Below, piece by piece: positions 1-12,237 of a DNA stretch of 64,000 bases. Source of the stretch: Rhipicephalus microplus (taxonomy: Eukaryota; Arthropoda; Arachnida; Ixodida; Ixodidae). Below the pieces are notes generated by a model that saw only the letters and a list, made by a program, of their open reading frames with translations, made no database searches and was not told the origin of the DNA. How positions within the stretch are numbered: the first letter of the stretch is position 1; every line of letters begins with the position of its first letter. The stretch lies in contig NC_134710.1 of the NCBI RefSeq assembly GCF_043290135.1, positions 139,262,332 to 139,326,331 of the forward strand, read 5' to 3'. The position numbers and the translations under genes were made by a program.

Positions 1-299
1 CGTGAGCCTTGCAGCGCCCCGGTGGCAGTGTACACATGGTTAACTACAAGCCGACAATTTGGCGACAGGACGGAGTAATCCTGCTCCGTATGTGTTCTCT
101 CTCTCGCTTCATACTACAATGCAACACATTGGTTCCACACGCACCCACGGGATGCGGCCCATGTACCATCGCCCATACACTCCCGAGTGTCCTTTTTCAA
201 TCCGTGAGTACTGTACTGTATCAAAAGGTGCCAACATTACCGCGTACATGAAATATTAGTGTTAAAGAGAATTGACACCACGGTGGAAAAAGCTAATCC

Positions 300-500
300 T
301 AGGCTAACGAACTCATGAGTCGACTCCCTCGGACTCGGATCGAGCCTTGAGTCTGAGTGAATTCGGAAGAGTAATTACTTGTGTGAGTTTGAGTCTAAGT
401 GAGTCCAGTTGAAGAAAAATTTCGTGAGAGTGAGTCCTAGTGAGTCCTAGTGAGTTTGGCTCAAGAAAGTTTTGGTGAGTCTCGAGTGAGTTCCACTTTT
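300..500. repeat. Degenerate GAGTC/GAGTGAG short repeat
   Basis: Irregular repetition of GAGTCC, GAGTGAG and GAGTTTG over about 190 bases. A related array in the opposite orientation (ACTCACT, GGACTCA) is at 57520-57735. Confidence 0.6.
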
Positions 501-622
501 TCTGCCGACTTATGCTTGTAAGATATTTGTATTGTGCTTGTTAAATTCGCGCTTTCGCAGCCGACAAAAACAATATTTATGGCAATAAAGGAAAAAAAAA
601 AGTTCGTGGCAGTGCTACTCAC

Positions 623-1206
623 CGCAAGCTGAATCTTCCTCTGAAGTTCCTTTTCCTCTTGGGCTGCACGCGCTTCATCCTTGCGTACACGGTCAATATT
701 TCGCTTGGTGCGAACATGCCAGCTGTAAACAAAAAAGCAGCACTTTTTAGCAGAATAACACTCTCACTTTTTGCCCCATTCAACCAGATCTTCGAAATCA
801 ACCTCTCCATCTATCGAATACGAGTATGAGCCGTCCAACCTAGCCAGGTAGGACCAGTGCCCCTTTCAAAGAAGCAGGTATTGGCAATACGTAAACATCG
901 ATTGGAGGCTACAGTTTTCAAAATGGACTACCTAAAAGACGAATTGACACTGAACGAAATTGATATTTTGTTAGTGTTGCAACAATTCACAACAAAAACA
1001 AAGCTTCTTTTACTACAATACTTTTATTTTTCTAGCAGCTTTAATTATATACACCTTATTTTTCTCGAACTAATGCTGCCTAGTAGCCCCTCACGTACAA
1101 ATGAACTTACAGGTAATTTGAACGGCGTAATAGGCAATCTAACAAAGACTGCAAAGCAACTATTTTATCTGAATACGACGTACCTTTTTTTGGGCAAGAT
1201 ATTCAT
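623..1206 (-). CDS. LENG1: LENG1-like (leukocyte receptor cluster member 1 homolog), 5' exons
   Basis: Two coding exons are visible. Exon 1 is 1206-1184 and reads MNILPKK plus the first two bases of a codon; it is followed by a GTACGT donor. Exon 2 is 722-623 (acceptor TTTACAG, donor GTGAGT). Joining them completes a Ser codon and gives 41 residues beginning MNILPKKSWHV, then a basic, glutamate-rich helix ([15 protein letters not shown]). The MNILPKKSWHVR start and the K/R-E-rich continuation are characteristic of LENG1, a nuclear protein reported in spliceosome-associated preparations; its biochemical role is not established. The remaining exons must lie left of the window. It is divergent from SNRPD1, with start codons 496 bp apart. 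The match of both splice phase and sequence across a 461-bp intron makes the call strong despite its short length. Confidence 0.88.
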
Positions 1207-1702
1207 TTTGTCACACCGCTGTAAAACAATGCAGAGCTACAGGCGCTACAAGCTCATTCCTGTCATGTGTCAGCGCTCGTGTCTTTCGTGTCCTTCTTGT
1301 CTCTGTGTCGTCGTTTCGTTCTCGCGCTATAACTATCATCATGCCATACCAACTAGCCCAAGCTGCCACACTTCTATGATAATCAACGTCGTATTTGCAC
1401 AAGCCTTTGGCTTGGCTTTGCCTTGACTCGATGTAAGTAATGTAAAGTACTTTCACGCAAATTATAGATAAAAATTAATATTTCTGAAAACTATGCTAAC
1501 AAACTCCACTAATAACTAGGTCAACTATTGTTTAGTTATGTTTTATTTTTATTAGTTGTCTTTTAACGTTTACAGCTTTCTCTAAAGTTAGCGCAAATCG
1601 AACTGTGCAACGCGCCATTATGAAAGCAGACCGGCACTCGGGTAAAGCGTAAACAAAACGTTAGTCTTGGTAGCTTCGGTGGATTCGTAATCCATCGCAA
1701 TC
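1207..1702. promoter_or_regulatory. Probable bidirectional promoter between LENG1 and SNRPD1
   Basis: This is the interval between the LENG1 start codon (minus) and the SNRPD1 start codon (plus). It must hold both 5' UTRs and core promoters unless an upstream non-coding exon exists. I see no clear TATA box close to either start. Inference from gene arrangement, not from a recognised motif. Confidence 0.55.
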
Positions 1703-4700
1703 ATGAAGTTAGTCAGGTAATGTGGGATTTCTATTGTGGATTACATAATGTGTGATTAACCATTGATAATTATGTTGTTAGTTTTATTTTTTACGCCATT
1801 AGTATCTCGGAAGATGTCATCGCAACTTTCGGTGTCACTATCGAAGATAGAACTATTCAGGTTTTGTTTATTGGTTTGCTTTTGGCAGATATTATTGCAC
1901 ATGGCAGCTTATGTAACTCGTGCAGTGTTTGACAGTTGGTGCTGATATCCTTTGGAATGACGCCTCTCACACTCTGCAGATTTTTGATGAAACTAAGTCA
2001 CGAAACAGTGACGATAGAGCTGAAGAATGGTACTCAAGTCCACGGCACAATAATTGGTGTGTATGATCCTTTTTTTTTTATCCTTTTTTTATGATCGGCT
2101 GTGCAGTTGCCCGTATTATGCTTGTTGCTACTATTCTTTCGCCTGTTGAACTGTTCATCGTGTTCAAACTTTGCTGAAAGAGTCGTCGAATGCTTTGCTG
2201 ATATAGGATTGCTTTTTTATTTTTTTATTTGAGTGATTCTTAGTTGGCGTTGTAGTAGTAGCTGCCGTTACTCTGTGTGGTTTTAGTGATCTTTATTCAT
2301 ATCCAGTAGTTTGGCAGCTTCAAATGAACTCCTTGAAATGTGTACTGAAAAAGATTTAGCTATTGCCCTGATGATTTACTAAATGTAGGTGTCAGCTAGC
2401 ACTTAGTTTGGCTCTATATTCCTGCTTTCTTGATCGCTTTATGGAGAATGTATGGGTCTTCTTGCTTTTACTCCCGAACAGTTGTTTACATGTTAATTTG
2501 GTTGCTTCATGTAGCCAAATGGACATGTAATTGGGAAAGGTAATATAGCAAATGTTGTGCTCATTGTGGATGGGCAGAGCTTTATCATGGTTATGTGTAA
2601 GTAGTACCTGTGTGTGTGTGCGTGCGTGCGTGTGTGTGTGTGTGTGTGTTTTGGGGGGGGGGTGCACCTGTGTGTGAAAAATGATGACATATTTAATGCA
2701 TCTGCTGATGACAGCATAGAGGTTTCATTAATAATTTCACTGGTATGTGGCCTTATTTCCACTGTTAGTGAAAACACGCGAGATCGTGGCTAACGGGCCG
2801 CTTAGCGCTAACTGGCGCGAAGATTTGTAAATTTGGCGCATGCGCATAGAATCGTAATGGTGGAGCCCGCTCAGTTTCGTCTGCTACTTCGCCTGTGTGC
2901 ATGAAAGCGTTGGAAGGCACTTCGAGGTTTTTGAGATGCAACTTATCTAGCTGTCACTCTGCGTGCTGGTCTTTGGACTTCCAGCAAGCACAAAAATGTA
3001 CGGTTTTATTTTTGCTGCAGTTTTTCTCAAGCTATCACCATTCAGTCCATCATATTTTTTCACGTACTGCTCGCTGCAACTAGTGGCTTTTGACAACTTA
3101 TAAGGCTGTTGAAGTGTTATGCAGTGAACATTCTAAGCTCACATTTGTCATCATGAAATATCGGCTTATTTAAGAAGCCAAAAGCCAAGTTGGTGTCAGT
3201 TGATTTACAGTGTGAAAACGAAGGGTCATCGCTTGCTAGCACACGCCGAGTGCATAGGCGGAGAAGTAGCAGACGACATGGGACATGCACCACCTTGATG
3301 AACGAATGCGCATGCACCCCATTTCGAAATCTCGCCAGCAGTTGGCGCGATGCGGACCGCCAGCCACGCACTTGCGGGTTCCCTTTAACAGTGGGCTGTA
3401 CTGTACATGGCGTTTGTGTGATCTCATGGTCCGTAGTGCATGTTCAAGAAGATGTGTTGGTTCAGTTAGTGCAGAGTCTAAAGGGACACTTAAACGCTTT
3501 AAAAAAAAAACAAGTTTATGGTGTCATGATACGTAATTTCGTGCGGGGAACTCTAAAATCAATGCAGAATGGTCTCTATTGCACCATCCTGCACCATCCA
3601 CGTTAGTGATGTGAAACAAGCAGTCTCACCTCAAGGGCGAAGCAGGGACTGCTGTAGCGAAAAATTCTATGGTTATACAAAGTAAGGCTATCAACTAGCG
3701 CTTTCGGATCCAATCTCATAACTTTTCAAAATGCTTGGCGTGCATGGGAATACAGCGGCTTCATAGAGCGAAGCAGTTTTGGTACTCTGTAATGTCAACA
3801 TGAAGTAAGCAGCCCGTTTGCTGATGTCTGCCAAGATTGCATGCGTGTTGGAGCCAAGGACTCTGCCCCTACGGTCAAAGTTAAGTTGCTGTTTTAATGA
3901 CGCAGCCTCCCCCACGCTACGCTCAGTGATAGACGCACAGGCTGCGCCTTTCCTGTCTGCTTGAGGTGCCATCAGTAGTATGCCTCTCACACAAGGCGAT
4001 GTTACCGCATGCACCTTTCACGCAACGGAAATGGCCGGCTCGTTTTATTTCTGCTTCAGCCGCATTTGTCACAAGTGCTTGCGCACACGTGCTTGAAAAT
4101 TCGCACGCTTTCATGGGACTGCCACATGCCTTAAAGGGCCCGTAAACGACCCAGAGGTCGAAACCTTGTTTTGGTGTGCAAATTGTGCAGGAGTGTACGA
4201 CAAACACGGAGCCATGGGAATTTTTCGAAACTGTGCAGTAATAGCAGAGTTAGACGCGTTTGGTTATCAAAATCGTGATGACCAGACCTTTCACTCTCTC
4301 CTGCGATTCCCTCTGCTGGTATCCTCTCTCACGCCGCTTTGCCCTCTCGCCAAGCGCCCCTGCCATGCCCCTCCCAATCTCGCGTGGCATTTGTCACCGC
4401 TGATGCGCTGTTTGAAATTCCATCTACTTCCGGTTTCCGCGACACTGGCCGTCGACTTCATCGCGTTGTAGCTGCGTGCCTGTTGGTGAACCGTGGCTGC
4501 CGTACTCATGCCGGTATGGACCCTGTATTGCGCGCACGCCTTCAAAGGATCGCCAAAGCGATAGACCCATAGGGGGACACGTCATGCCCTGCACGTGTTG
4601 CACACACCTGGGCAACACGACGAACAACAACAAGCAGCGTGGGCAGCTGCTTGCAGACTGACCGGAAGTCGTAGGCTCTTGCTCAACTAATCACAGCATA

Positions 4701-7700
4701 TTTGGCATAGTTGGCTCGGCACGTCAGAAATGTGGCACGGCACATCGCGCGAAGGTCCGAAAGGCCCGGAAAAAAGAGGGGATTGTTTCGTGGAATTTGT
4801 GGAGCCCCGACGGCTCCTAGCGCTGCCACGTGTAGAATCGTTGATCGCGACAGCATTGTGCACACGATGCGCACGTTTACTTGATATGCTTAAACAAATA
4901 TTGGAGGTGATTTAAAGGCCCTTTAAACAGCCAATGTAGGGCAAAGTCTGAAGTTTTGAAAGCTACAAGTATATTCAAATTGCATGTCCAGAAATGCATT
5001 AACAAAGTCACCGCCACCCCCGCACTCTGGCGTATTTCGAAAGCTCTTTGCCGCAATGCTACAAGCATACCGCCAATCTGAAAGGGCACTGAGGGGTGTT
5101 TGGGTTGTTGGCGGAGCTTCAGTAGCTTGATCTTTTTTTTTTTTTTTTTTCAAGGATTTCGATCACCTTTCGGGTAAGACACCCAACAGTCAGGATTCAT
5201 TCTTGTAAGCGATATTGTGGCGTGCCGGCATAGCTCTAAGTGGGTAATTTCACCATATAAAACATACAGAACTTGATGGTGCAGTTGTTAAAATCTGTGT
5301 AAGTGGATTCGATGTGCGTGGGGGGGGGGGTGCTTCATTAGCATTAAATATTTACTAAAAACCATTGTAACCTCCCAGTTTCCAGAAGAAATAAAAGACG
5401 CCAGGCCTGCGCAGAGTGCACAGTCACAGCAAAAGCTGGAAGAGCGGCATTTCAGAGCCTTTTCTAAACACTCTTTGGCAAACTGGTACAAGCACACTTG
5501 CTGGGTACCCACAATGCCATAAATAATCATAATTTTTGTGTAGTATGCCAGCATTCACTGTGCTATCCTTCATCATTGTTCGGAGAAGTGTGGTACCTGC
5601 TACACTCTTGCTAGGAATTTTGTGCAAATTTTTATGCAGTGGCTGACGACGAAGAATTATGCCTGAAGTGGGTATACGTCTCGGATAATAGGTGACATGA
5701 AGCCTGCCTAAGGCCAGTTTAGAAATGGGTTCTGAGCACCAGCGTAGCTCAGTGGTAAAATTCTGGGCTGGCACTCAGCAGACCCGAGTTCGAATTCCAT
5801 TGTGTCCTTGATGTTCTTTTATTTACTGAGTTTTTCGTCTTATTTCTTGCGATACTGGTTACGGACACCGGCGGCGGCAGACAACTACGGCACCGTGCGT
5901 GACCCGTGTGCTGATCTCGTAACAGCTTTCGCTGTAAAATTTGAATTAGCAATGACATGTGAACCCAGAATTATGCTCCAAAATTAACTTGCATTGCTCC
6001 CAAACATACCCTTTAGTGCTCCAAAGTTTTTCCAATACCACATCATTCCTGCCTCCCGAGTTGCTCCCACATATTTTGCTTTGGTTGCTAATGGTTGCTA
6101 ATGCTGTCTAATCGAGAACAATCTTTTGTTTTATCTTTTTGCATGTGTATTTTAATAATGTTTAGTTTGTGCGCCGTGGTGGTGTAGTGGCAAAGGTACT
6201 CGGTTGATGACCCCCAGGTCGTGGGATCGAATCCCAGCTGCATTTTCGATTGAGGCGAAAATTCTGCAGGTCCTTATGCTTAGATTTGGGTGCATGTTAA
6301 AGAATGCCAAGTTGTTGAAATTTCCGGAGCCGTCCACTACGGCGTCTCTCATGATCATATGGTGGTTTTGGGACGTTGAACCTCACATATAAATCAATGT
6401 TGTTTAGCTTACTAAGCTGCTCCAAAGCACACCAGGTTGCTTCCATAGCTGTGTACAGTACACGGTGTGCTAGATTACTCTAATTGTGTTATTTTACGTT
6501 TACTGTGGATCATAGATGACTGGTCAATGAAGTTTTTCCTCATAACACATAATTTGATTCGCAGGTGTTGACGTGGCCATGAACACTCACCTTAAAGCTG
6601 TCAAGCTGACGATGAAACACCGTGAACCAGTGCAGCTTGATAGTTTGAGCGTCCGAGGCAACAACATTCGATATTACATCTTGCCAGACAGTCTGCCATT
6701 GGAAACACTCCTCATTGATGACACACCCAAAGCCAAAGCCAAGAAGAAGGAGGCTGGTAACGCTGTTTTGCAAGATAATTGGGAAAAAACTTTTTGTGGC
6801 AAATACTGTATTTACTCGGGTAATAGACCCACCTTTTTTTTTTTTTTTTTCAGCAAAGTTGACGTCAATTGGCGGGGGGGGGGGGGGGTAGTCACAGAAG
6901 TTAAAACAGCAAACATTTTGCATGACTGTTTTGCTTGTTTTGGCCCACGAAATGTGCAACGAATCTTTTTGTAGCTCGAAGGTCTTGTGTTCTCTTGCAA
7001 TGAACACGCGCAGATCGATGCCGAAGTGCCGTCCAACCACTCGGTTTCCATGCTCCAGCGTATGCCTCAACCAATATTAAGTTTAAAACCAGCCGTGTAG
7101 CTAGTGTACCAGCCGAATGCCCCCTGCGCAGCAGGTGTCCTCAACCAAGTTTACTACTACAAACCTGACAACAAAAACGCATTGCCGAATGGCGGTGCAC
7201 CGTTGTCGCGGGAGACATGTCGATAGAGTAGACGCTTTGCGTGGCCTCTCAGATGACGGGTGCGTGGCGTGTTTCAACGCTGAGCTTTTGCCATCTCGAA
7301 GACCATGCGTTTTTTTTTTTTTTTTTTTTGCTTTGTTCTTGTGCTGCTGTGCTTCCTTGACACTATAAGCAAAGAAACTTTTCCTGCATTCGACAGATGG
7401 CGCTCTGTCGCGAAAGGCGCGACTTTTAAATTTTGATTGACGTCGTCTGCGTTTGTGCTGTTTGCAACTGTTTAGCATGGTTGCGAAACTATATGTTCTG
7501 GCTTTTAGTTATTTTTGATACAATTGCTTGGTTTAACATTGTTTTGATCGTCAACTTCACTGGGTATCACACCAAAATAAAATGAACGAATGCATTAAAA
7601 AAACTTTTTCTTTTTTCAAGGACCGGGGGGTTATATGCGAGTGGGTTTATTACACGAGTAAATACGGTAGCTTAATCTTTTTCAGACCGAAATTCTACTT

Positions 7701-9622
7701 ATGCTTTCAGTCTCAAAGGTTGACAAGTAGAGCAAGAAATATTCGTGAGCATTTGGGCATGCCAACTTAAAAGACTCCCGATACCAAATTTGGAAACTCG
7801 AGATGTTAGTGTTGTTTGATGGTCCTGCATGTGCGGCCACCTCTGACCGATTATTAGTGGCGAGCATGGCCTAGACGGTATTTTAATTTGGTTTTAAAGT
7901 AAGGGTGTGTGCTCTTCCGAGTATTCAGGTGCAATCAGGTGGGCTAGTTAGTAATTCATGATGGTTCAGCAAACTGGGAGCGCGGGGGTAAACACAGACA
8001 CAAAGCAAAGAGGAGGCACACACCACAAGTGCTCAACTAACAACTTGCTTTGTGTCTGTGTTTACCCCCGCGCTCCCAGTTTGCTGAACCATCATGAATT
8101 ACTAACTAGCCCACCTTTCCATCCTATTGCCATAGCAAGGATGCATAAACAAAGAACATAAACTCTGGCTGGAAGTTGCGTCGTTCCGGCTATATATATT
8201 CATCGCCGGGCCAAAGGGCACGCGCCGTTGTTACTTTACGGGTTGAACGTGCCTTGCAAGCGAGCAGAGAAGTTGTGCCCTAAACCTAACCCCCATGGGA
8301 AAAAAAAAAGAAAGGAGTGTGGGCGGGTGTAGCAGTTCGAAAATTGATTGGCCTTGTTCTAACCCGCACAGATCGCTGCCTAAGCCACCTTTGCCACATT
8401 GCGCCAGTGTCTCACGGAAAAGTGTGTTATAATTTAGAAGGGGCTGTAGCTCTAGTCGGAAACAGTCACGGGACACAGTACATTTTGTCAATTACTAATG
8501 CATGTATACTCCACATAATTTTGAATACTGTTATGATTGCTGATGTCTAAAAATGCTACTGGTAATCATTTGGAGCAGCAAATGACATGTCTACTGCCCT
8601 AAAAAAAAAACAACTTGTACGGCAGGTTTTGTTTTTTTTTTTTTTAGTTCCTATTTTTCGGTTTTTCGAATCATCCTAATTTCAAGCTTGGCAGAAACAA
8701 ATTTTAATTTGCAAACAGTCTGTCGAAGAATTCGACAGATGGTGCATCAAATGTCAATACTACTTTTATTGAAATAGCAGTGCTCATATTCGCTCTGCAC
8801 GAGTTGGTGGGTTGATTGTTTTTGCATTTAACACGTCGTCTTTTAGGACCATCCACACGGAAAAAACAACGCCATGATCGGTGCACACACGTAGCTATCT
8901 GAAATTTCTTGAGGCAAGGGAAAAAATTCTCTAAAGCAAAAAATAACCAAAACATCACGTATTTCATTGTGCGTTTCCCACTTTCTTACATATGTGGCGT
9001 TAGGTGCCCGCAACCTCTGCGAGCGCGCGAGAATTTAAACTTGAAAATGCATCGTTCAAATTGAACGATTTGAATAGGCGCGGTAGCAAAAGCGTTAAAT
9101 TGTGTGTGCCTTGGCGGTACGTTTTGGTACGCTGATACGTCTGCCTTTGGAATCTGCCCAGCGATTGCCTCCCTATGAACGGAATAAGTGACCTTTTTCA
9201 TTTTAGGCGAGTCAAACGAGCAGCATTCATGGAGAGTGTTAAGGCCTTTACTCTACTAACGATTGGCCCTCCTAGGGCAAAATGTTCACATGTGGTGTAA
9301 CAGGTTCTTCTAATAACAATCCAGAATGGGAACATATGATGTACAGCAACGAAACGCGTTATTTACGGCCTACTGTCCCGCATAGAAATGTTTGTGAAAG
9401 CTTTTCTTCTGGGAACAGTGGTAGCGCCAGAGTGTGTGCAAGGTGAACTAGGCCCGTCTCTCTGCTTTGGCGGCACGCAACAGGCCACACCTTATTTTTT
9501 ATTCAGCGGCTGTATCCGTACTTATGCGCTATTTCTGTGCAGCCACTATGGGCCGTGGTCGTGGAAGGGGCAGAGGTCGTGGTCGAGGACGAGGTGGTGC
9601 CAGGGGTCGAGGACGGCGGTAG
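1703..9622 (+). CDS. SNRPD1: Small nuclear ribonucleoprotein Sm D1, four coding exons
   Basis: Exons are 1703-1716, 1980-2056, 6565-6756 and 9543-9622, all with GT-AG introns and matching phases. The total is 363 bases, 120 residues plus TAG, against 119 in human. The protein starts [20 protein letters not shown], followed by the Sm1 motif and, around residues 60-75, the Sm2 motif ([14 protein letters not shown]). After KAKAKKKEA, the last exon encodes an alternating Gly-Arg tail of about 25 residues. In animals such GR tails are symmetrically dimethylated and bind SMN. SmD1 is a subunit of the seven-member Sm ring on U1, U2, U4 and U5 snRNAs. The start is fixed by homology and by the four-codon first exon typical of the gene. 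Introns 2 and 3 are 4.5 and 2.8 kb long and carry a SINE, TTAA-type repeats and homopolymer tracts. No reading-frame damage is seen, so this is the functional gene and not a retrocopy. Confidence 0.97.
4135..4922. mobile_element. TTAA-flanked non-autonomous element (MITE), 788 bp
   Basis: TTAA at 4131-4134 is followed by AGGGCCCGTAAACGACC. The other end, read on the minus strand from TTAA at 4923-4926, begins AGGGCCTTTAAATCACC. The two ends are imperfect terminal inverted repeats next to identical TTAA tetranucleotides. No transposase ORF inside. TTAA targets are typical of piggyBac-class elements; that assignment is inference. Confidence 0.55.
5738..5810 (+). repeat. tRNA-like unit, probable SINE head or tRNA pseudogene
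   Basis: An A-box-like TAGCTCAGTGGT and a B-box-like GAGTTCGAATTCC are spaced as in a tRNA gene, but acceptor pairing is poor and the flank continues into repeat-like sequence. Not a credible functional tRNA. Confidence 0.45.
6171..6398 (+). mobile_element. Ruka-type tRNA-derived SINE, copy 1
   Basis: tRNA-like head with GATCGAATCCCAGCTG (B box), then the family body (AATTTCCGGAGCC-type core, CTCATGATCATATGGTGGTT, GGGACGTTGAACC) and a 3' end resembling CACATATCAATCAATC. Ruka is a known tick SINE. Lies in SNRPD1 intron 2. Confidence 0.85.
7937..8116. repeat. Perfect 72-bp inverted repeat with 36-bp loop
   Basis: Arms 7937-8008 and 8045-8116 are exact reverse complements by eye, each containing GGTTCAGCAAACTGGGAGCG. 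Transcribed as part of the SNRPD1 intron, it would fold into a long hairpin. Confidence 0.93.
8170..8810 (+). repeat. Dispersed repeat family X, uninterrupted copy
   Basis: Shares GAAGTTGCGTCGT, CGCCGGGCCAA, GTTGTTACTTTAC, an AACCCCATGG-like stretch, poly-A and a long tail with sequence at 14710-14741 plus 17316-17965, where the family is split by a P-like element. Confidence 0.7.
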
Positions 9623-9645
9623 AAGACATCATGGCAGCCACGAAG
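9543..9645 (+). other. SNRPD1: SNRPD1 last coding exon with possible 3' UTR splice donor
   Basis: The exon starts after an AG at 9541-9542, encodes the GR tail and stops at 9620-9622. Twenty-three bases later AAG|GTAGCT at 9643-9651 looks like a splice donor. No AATAAA is seen in the next few hundred bases, which favours a spliced 3' UTR. Confidence 0.5.
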
Positions 9646-9978
9646 GTAGCTCTTTTTTTTTTTTTAAGCTACCGTACCACCTGCACGATCTGCAAGCTGT
9701 AATTATAAATTAAGCTGTTTGCTTGGAAGGAAGGATAGAACGCGGCAAGCACCGCATGCAGATTTAGGACATTGCGAGCGAGGTGGTTCACTTTCCAGGC
9801 GTTTCTTCACAGGCAGACCGGAACAAAGGGGGATAAAAGCTAAGAGAACAAAAAATAGGAGGCAGCATATAAAATTGCGGTCAGCTTTTGCACGGCGAAC
9901 TTTCTGACGATGTTGTCAGCATCTACAACCGCCGATGATAAACGAACAATTCCTTTGAACGCAAGAAGCCATAAATGT

Positions 9979-10510
9979 GAGAAGCGATAACTTCTGTTGT
10001 ATGGAAGTTCCTTCGAGGCTCAATTCTCCGACACAACCAGGTTGTTGGCTTTTCTCTACGGTGCGTTCTACAGACATCTCCATTTCTTGCCTTGCGCTTG
10101 GCGCATCTTCTTTAGACCAGCGTCACCGGTCATGCCGGCAAAAAGACGGAAGGTCGTTGCTTCGATTCCATAGCACGAGTGGGAAGCAGATGGACACACG
10201 TGCGAGACGGGAGCCAGCAGCCGACAAACAACAACCAAGAAAAAAAAACGCGGCCTCTTTGGCCGCATCAGCCAATGGGAAGAGAAAGACAGGGGGGCTC
10301 GCCTTGGGCGCATGTGCTCCGGCCAGTGAGTGATCGGGAAGGGGGGCTTCAGAAAAGGGGCGAGGGCAGTCGTTCCTTTCATGTGACACCATTTTGAGGG
10401 GTGGCAAAATGCGCACAAAGAAATCAGCTTCAAAATGAGCTCAAGAGGGCGGCGATGGCCAGACTGCTTTGCCAGCAGCACGCGCGCGAAGTTCGAACAC
10501 ATTGTACGGT
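9979..10510 (+). repeat. Repeat R-A, copy 1
   Basis: About 530 bases that recur at 12238-12772 (for example GGCGCATCTTCTTTAGAC, CATGCCGGCAAAAAGACGGA and GCGCACAAAGAAATCAGCTT), by eye around 85-90% alike. With its partner it flanks the 1.7-kb segment as a direct repeat. Confidence 0.8.
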
Positions 10511-10522
10511 AATTAAATTGAC

Positions 10523-12235
10523 TTATGGGTTGCTGCACAATCGTGTTGCTTGCTTACACCTCTTGGCCTTGGTAGCGCTGAACAGTAGTGGTGTGATGGA
10601 GTTTAGTAAAATAGTCACACACTAAACAGCTGTGGCTTAGTTTGCAGCTGAGAACTTCAATTTAACTTAAGGAAAGATGTGGGTCTTAATTTCTTTTTTA
10701 AGTTGAGTGTCTGGCATGAAAGTTAATACACTTGTACAGTTTTATCCGCAGAATTGAAATCTCTGCCTGTTTTAATAGGTGTATTAGAACAAAAGGTATG
10801 CTATTTATAACACATAATTAAGGATACGTGTAATGGGCATTTCTGGCAACTTTGCTTTGTCAAACACAGCAACAGAGTATGTGGCATGATTGTCAGGAAG
10901 CTGGTTTGGTGGGCGAAGGTATTTAGTTTCTTGTATTGTTGTTCACCAAATCATAATTCTCGATTAGAAATAGTATGCAGCGAAATAATTTCACTAATAT
11001 TTGTATCTTTATCTTTTGCATTCAAAATTCATTGAAAAATACTCAGATTAGCATCACCGACTAGACCAGCTCTCTGGCTGTCTTGCCAAGCATTTTGTTT
11101 TTGTGTTTGACAAAGCAGTTACCAAAAAATCCCTATAAGAAAGATGCTTTTAGAAATCGTGCATCTTTTGTTCTAACAAAGCTATGAAAAATCCAATTAG
11201 AGATTTGCAATCTACAGAAAAAAGTGATGAACTTGTTAAACTTGGTTCAGTTCACCCAACTAAAAAAAGGCTCTCGTCTCCTCTAACGAGTCTTGCCTGT
11301 GCTCATATTAGTGTGACTTTAAGGGGTTTTTTTTAAATATTTTTTTACTTTGTGTGAGTCGAGTTATTTGCAGGTGACAAATTTATTGATCGTGTGCTGA
11401 TGCACTCTTCTGCATGTGCAGACACCATATTACTTTTATTTCCATTTTGTCATGAAGGATTTTTTTTTTCTTTTCAAATACCTGAAAACTTTTTAAAATT
11501 AGAATGTACACTTTTGCTTTGACACTTGAAGCAAGGCAACCTATCTTCTGAAAGTAAAAAAATATATATATTCTTAAGTCAGGAAAGAAAATCCTCAAAC
11601 TTTTCCTCCACTTCAAAAGAATTCACTGTTTGGCAAGTATTTCTGCCACAGAAATATAATCATCATCTGGTTTGTTCGCTTTTTCTTTAAAAACCGGATC
11701 TCGCCACTTTCCTATCAAGAATATGCTACATCACATTTATAGCGCACACTGTTTGTGATGAAGAAGTGCCGGGATTGCTGTGGTACTGCATGTAGGTGAG
11801 GTAGATTCACTCTAAGAAAAAAGTTTAGTTTTTGGGCAGTATTTCTGCCGCACAACTATAATTGCCAGTTCACCGCATTTGCGGTGGTTACAGTGCTCGG
11901 CTGCGGACTCGAAAGGCACTGGTTAACATCTCGATAAAGGGGGAATGTTAGAAGTTGTGACATGTGTGCCACCAGGCATACACGTCACTTCTCTTCACCA
12001 TCTTCTTCATAACAAGGCTGGCACGCACGTTACAAGGGGCGAGAGGAGATTTTTCAAGAAAGGAAATGCGTGCTAGCGAGGTGACGATCCCATTTGTGAG
12101 GCACAAATTCTCCCCTAGTACTCAATTTGTTCTTGAAGTGTAGAGTGTATGGAAAATATAAGTATTTGGGGAGTATTTCTAAATCGTGTGCTCTCGTGGT
12201 AAAAAAAAAAAGGAAACGATGAGAGGGGACATAAG
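10523..12235 (+). repeat. 1.7-kb repeat, copy 1
   Basis: Near-identical over its whole length to 23806-25515 with only scattered substitutions and small indels. No convincing ORF; AT-rich with several oligo-T stretches. Bounded on both sides by R-A. Confidence 0.85.
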
Positions 12236-12237
12236 CG

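Larger units (their letters stand above)
2057..6564 (+). other. SNRPD1 intron 2
   Basis: 4.5 kb with a TG microsatellite (2610-2650), a TTAA-type element (4135-4922), a poly-T tract (5131-5150), a tRNA-like unit (5738-5810) and a Ruka-type SINE (6171-6398). A lone repeat end reading TAAAGGGACACTTAAA is at about 3479. No other coding exon recognised. Confidence 0.7.
6757..9542 (+). other. SNRPD1 intron 3
   Basis: 2.8 kb with poly-T/poly-G tracts at 6833-6890 and 7310-7329, the long perfect inverted repeat at 7937-8116 and a dispersed repeat at 8170-8810. No coding exon recognised. Confidence 0.7.

Noticed and set aside
857..1426. 189-codon plus-strand ORF
   Set aside because: It overlaps LENG1 exon 1 and its intron on the opposite strand, has no recognisable domain and an unusual composition.
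5738..5810. Functional tRNA gene
   Set aside because: Boxes A and B are present but stems pair poorly and the sequence continues as a repeat; treated as SINE-like.
10068..10538. 156-codon minus-strand ORF and its counterpart at 12054-12678
   Set aside because: Both lie in repeat R-A, differ by frameshifts between copies and show no domain.
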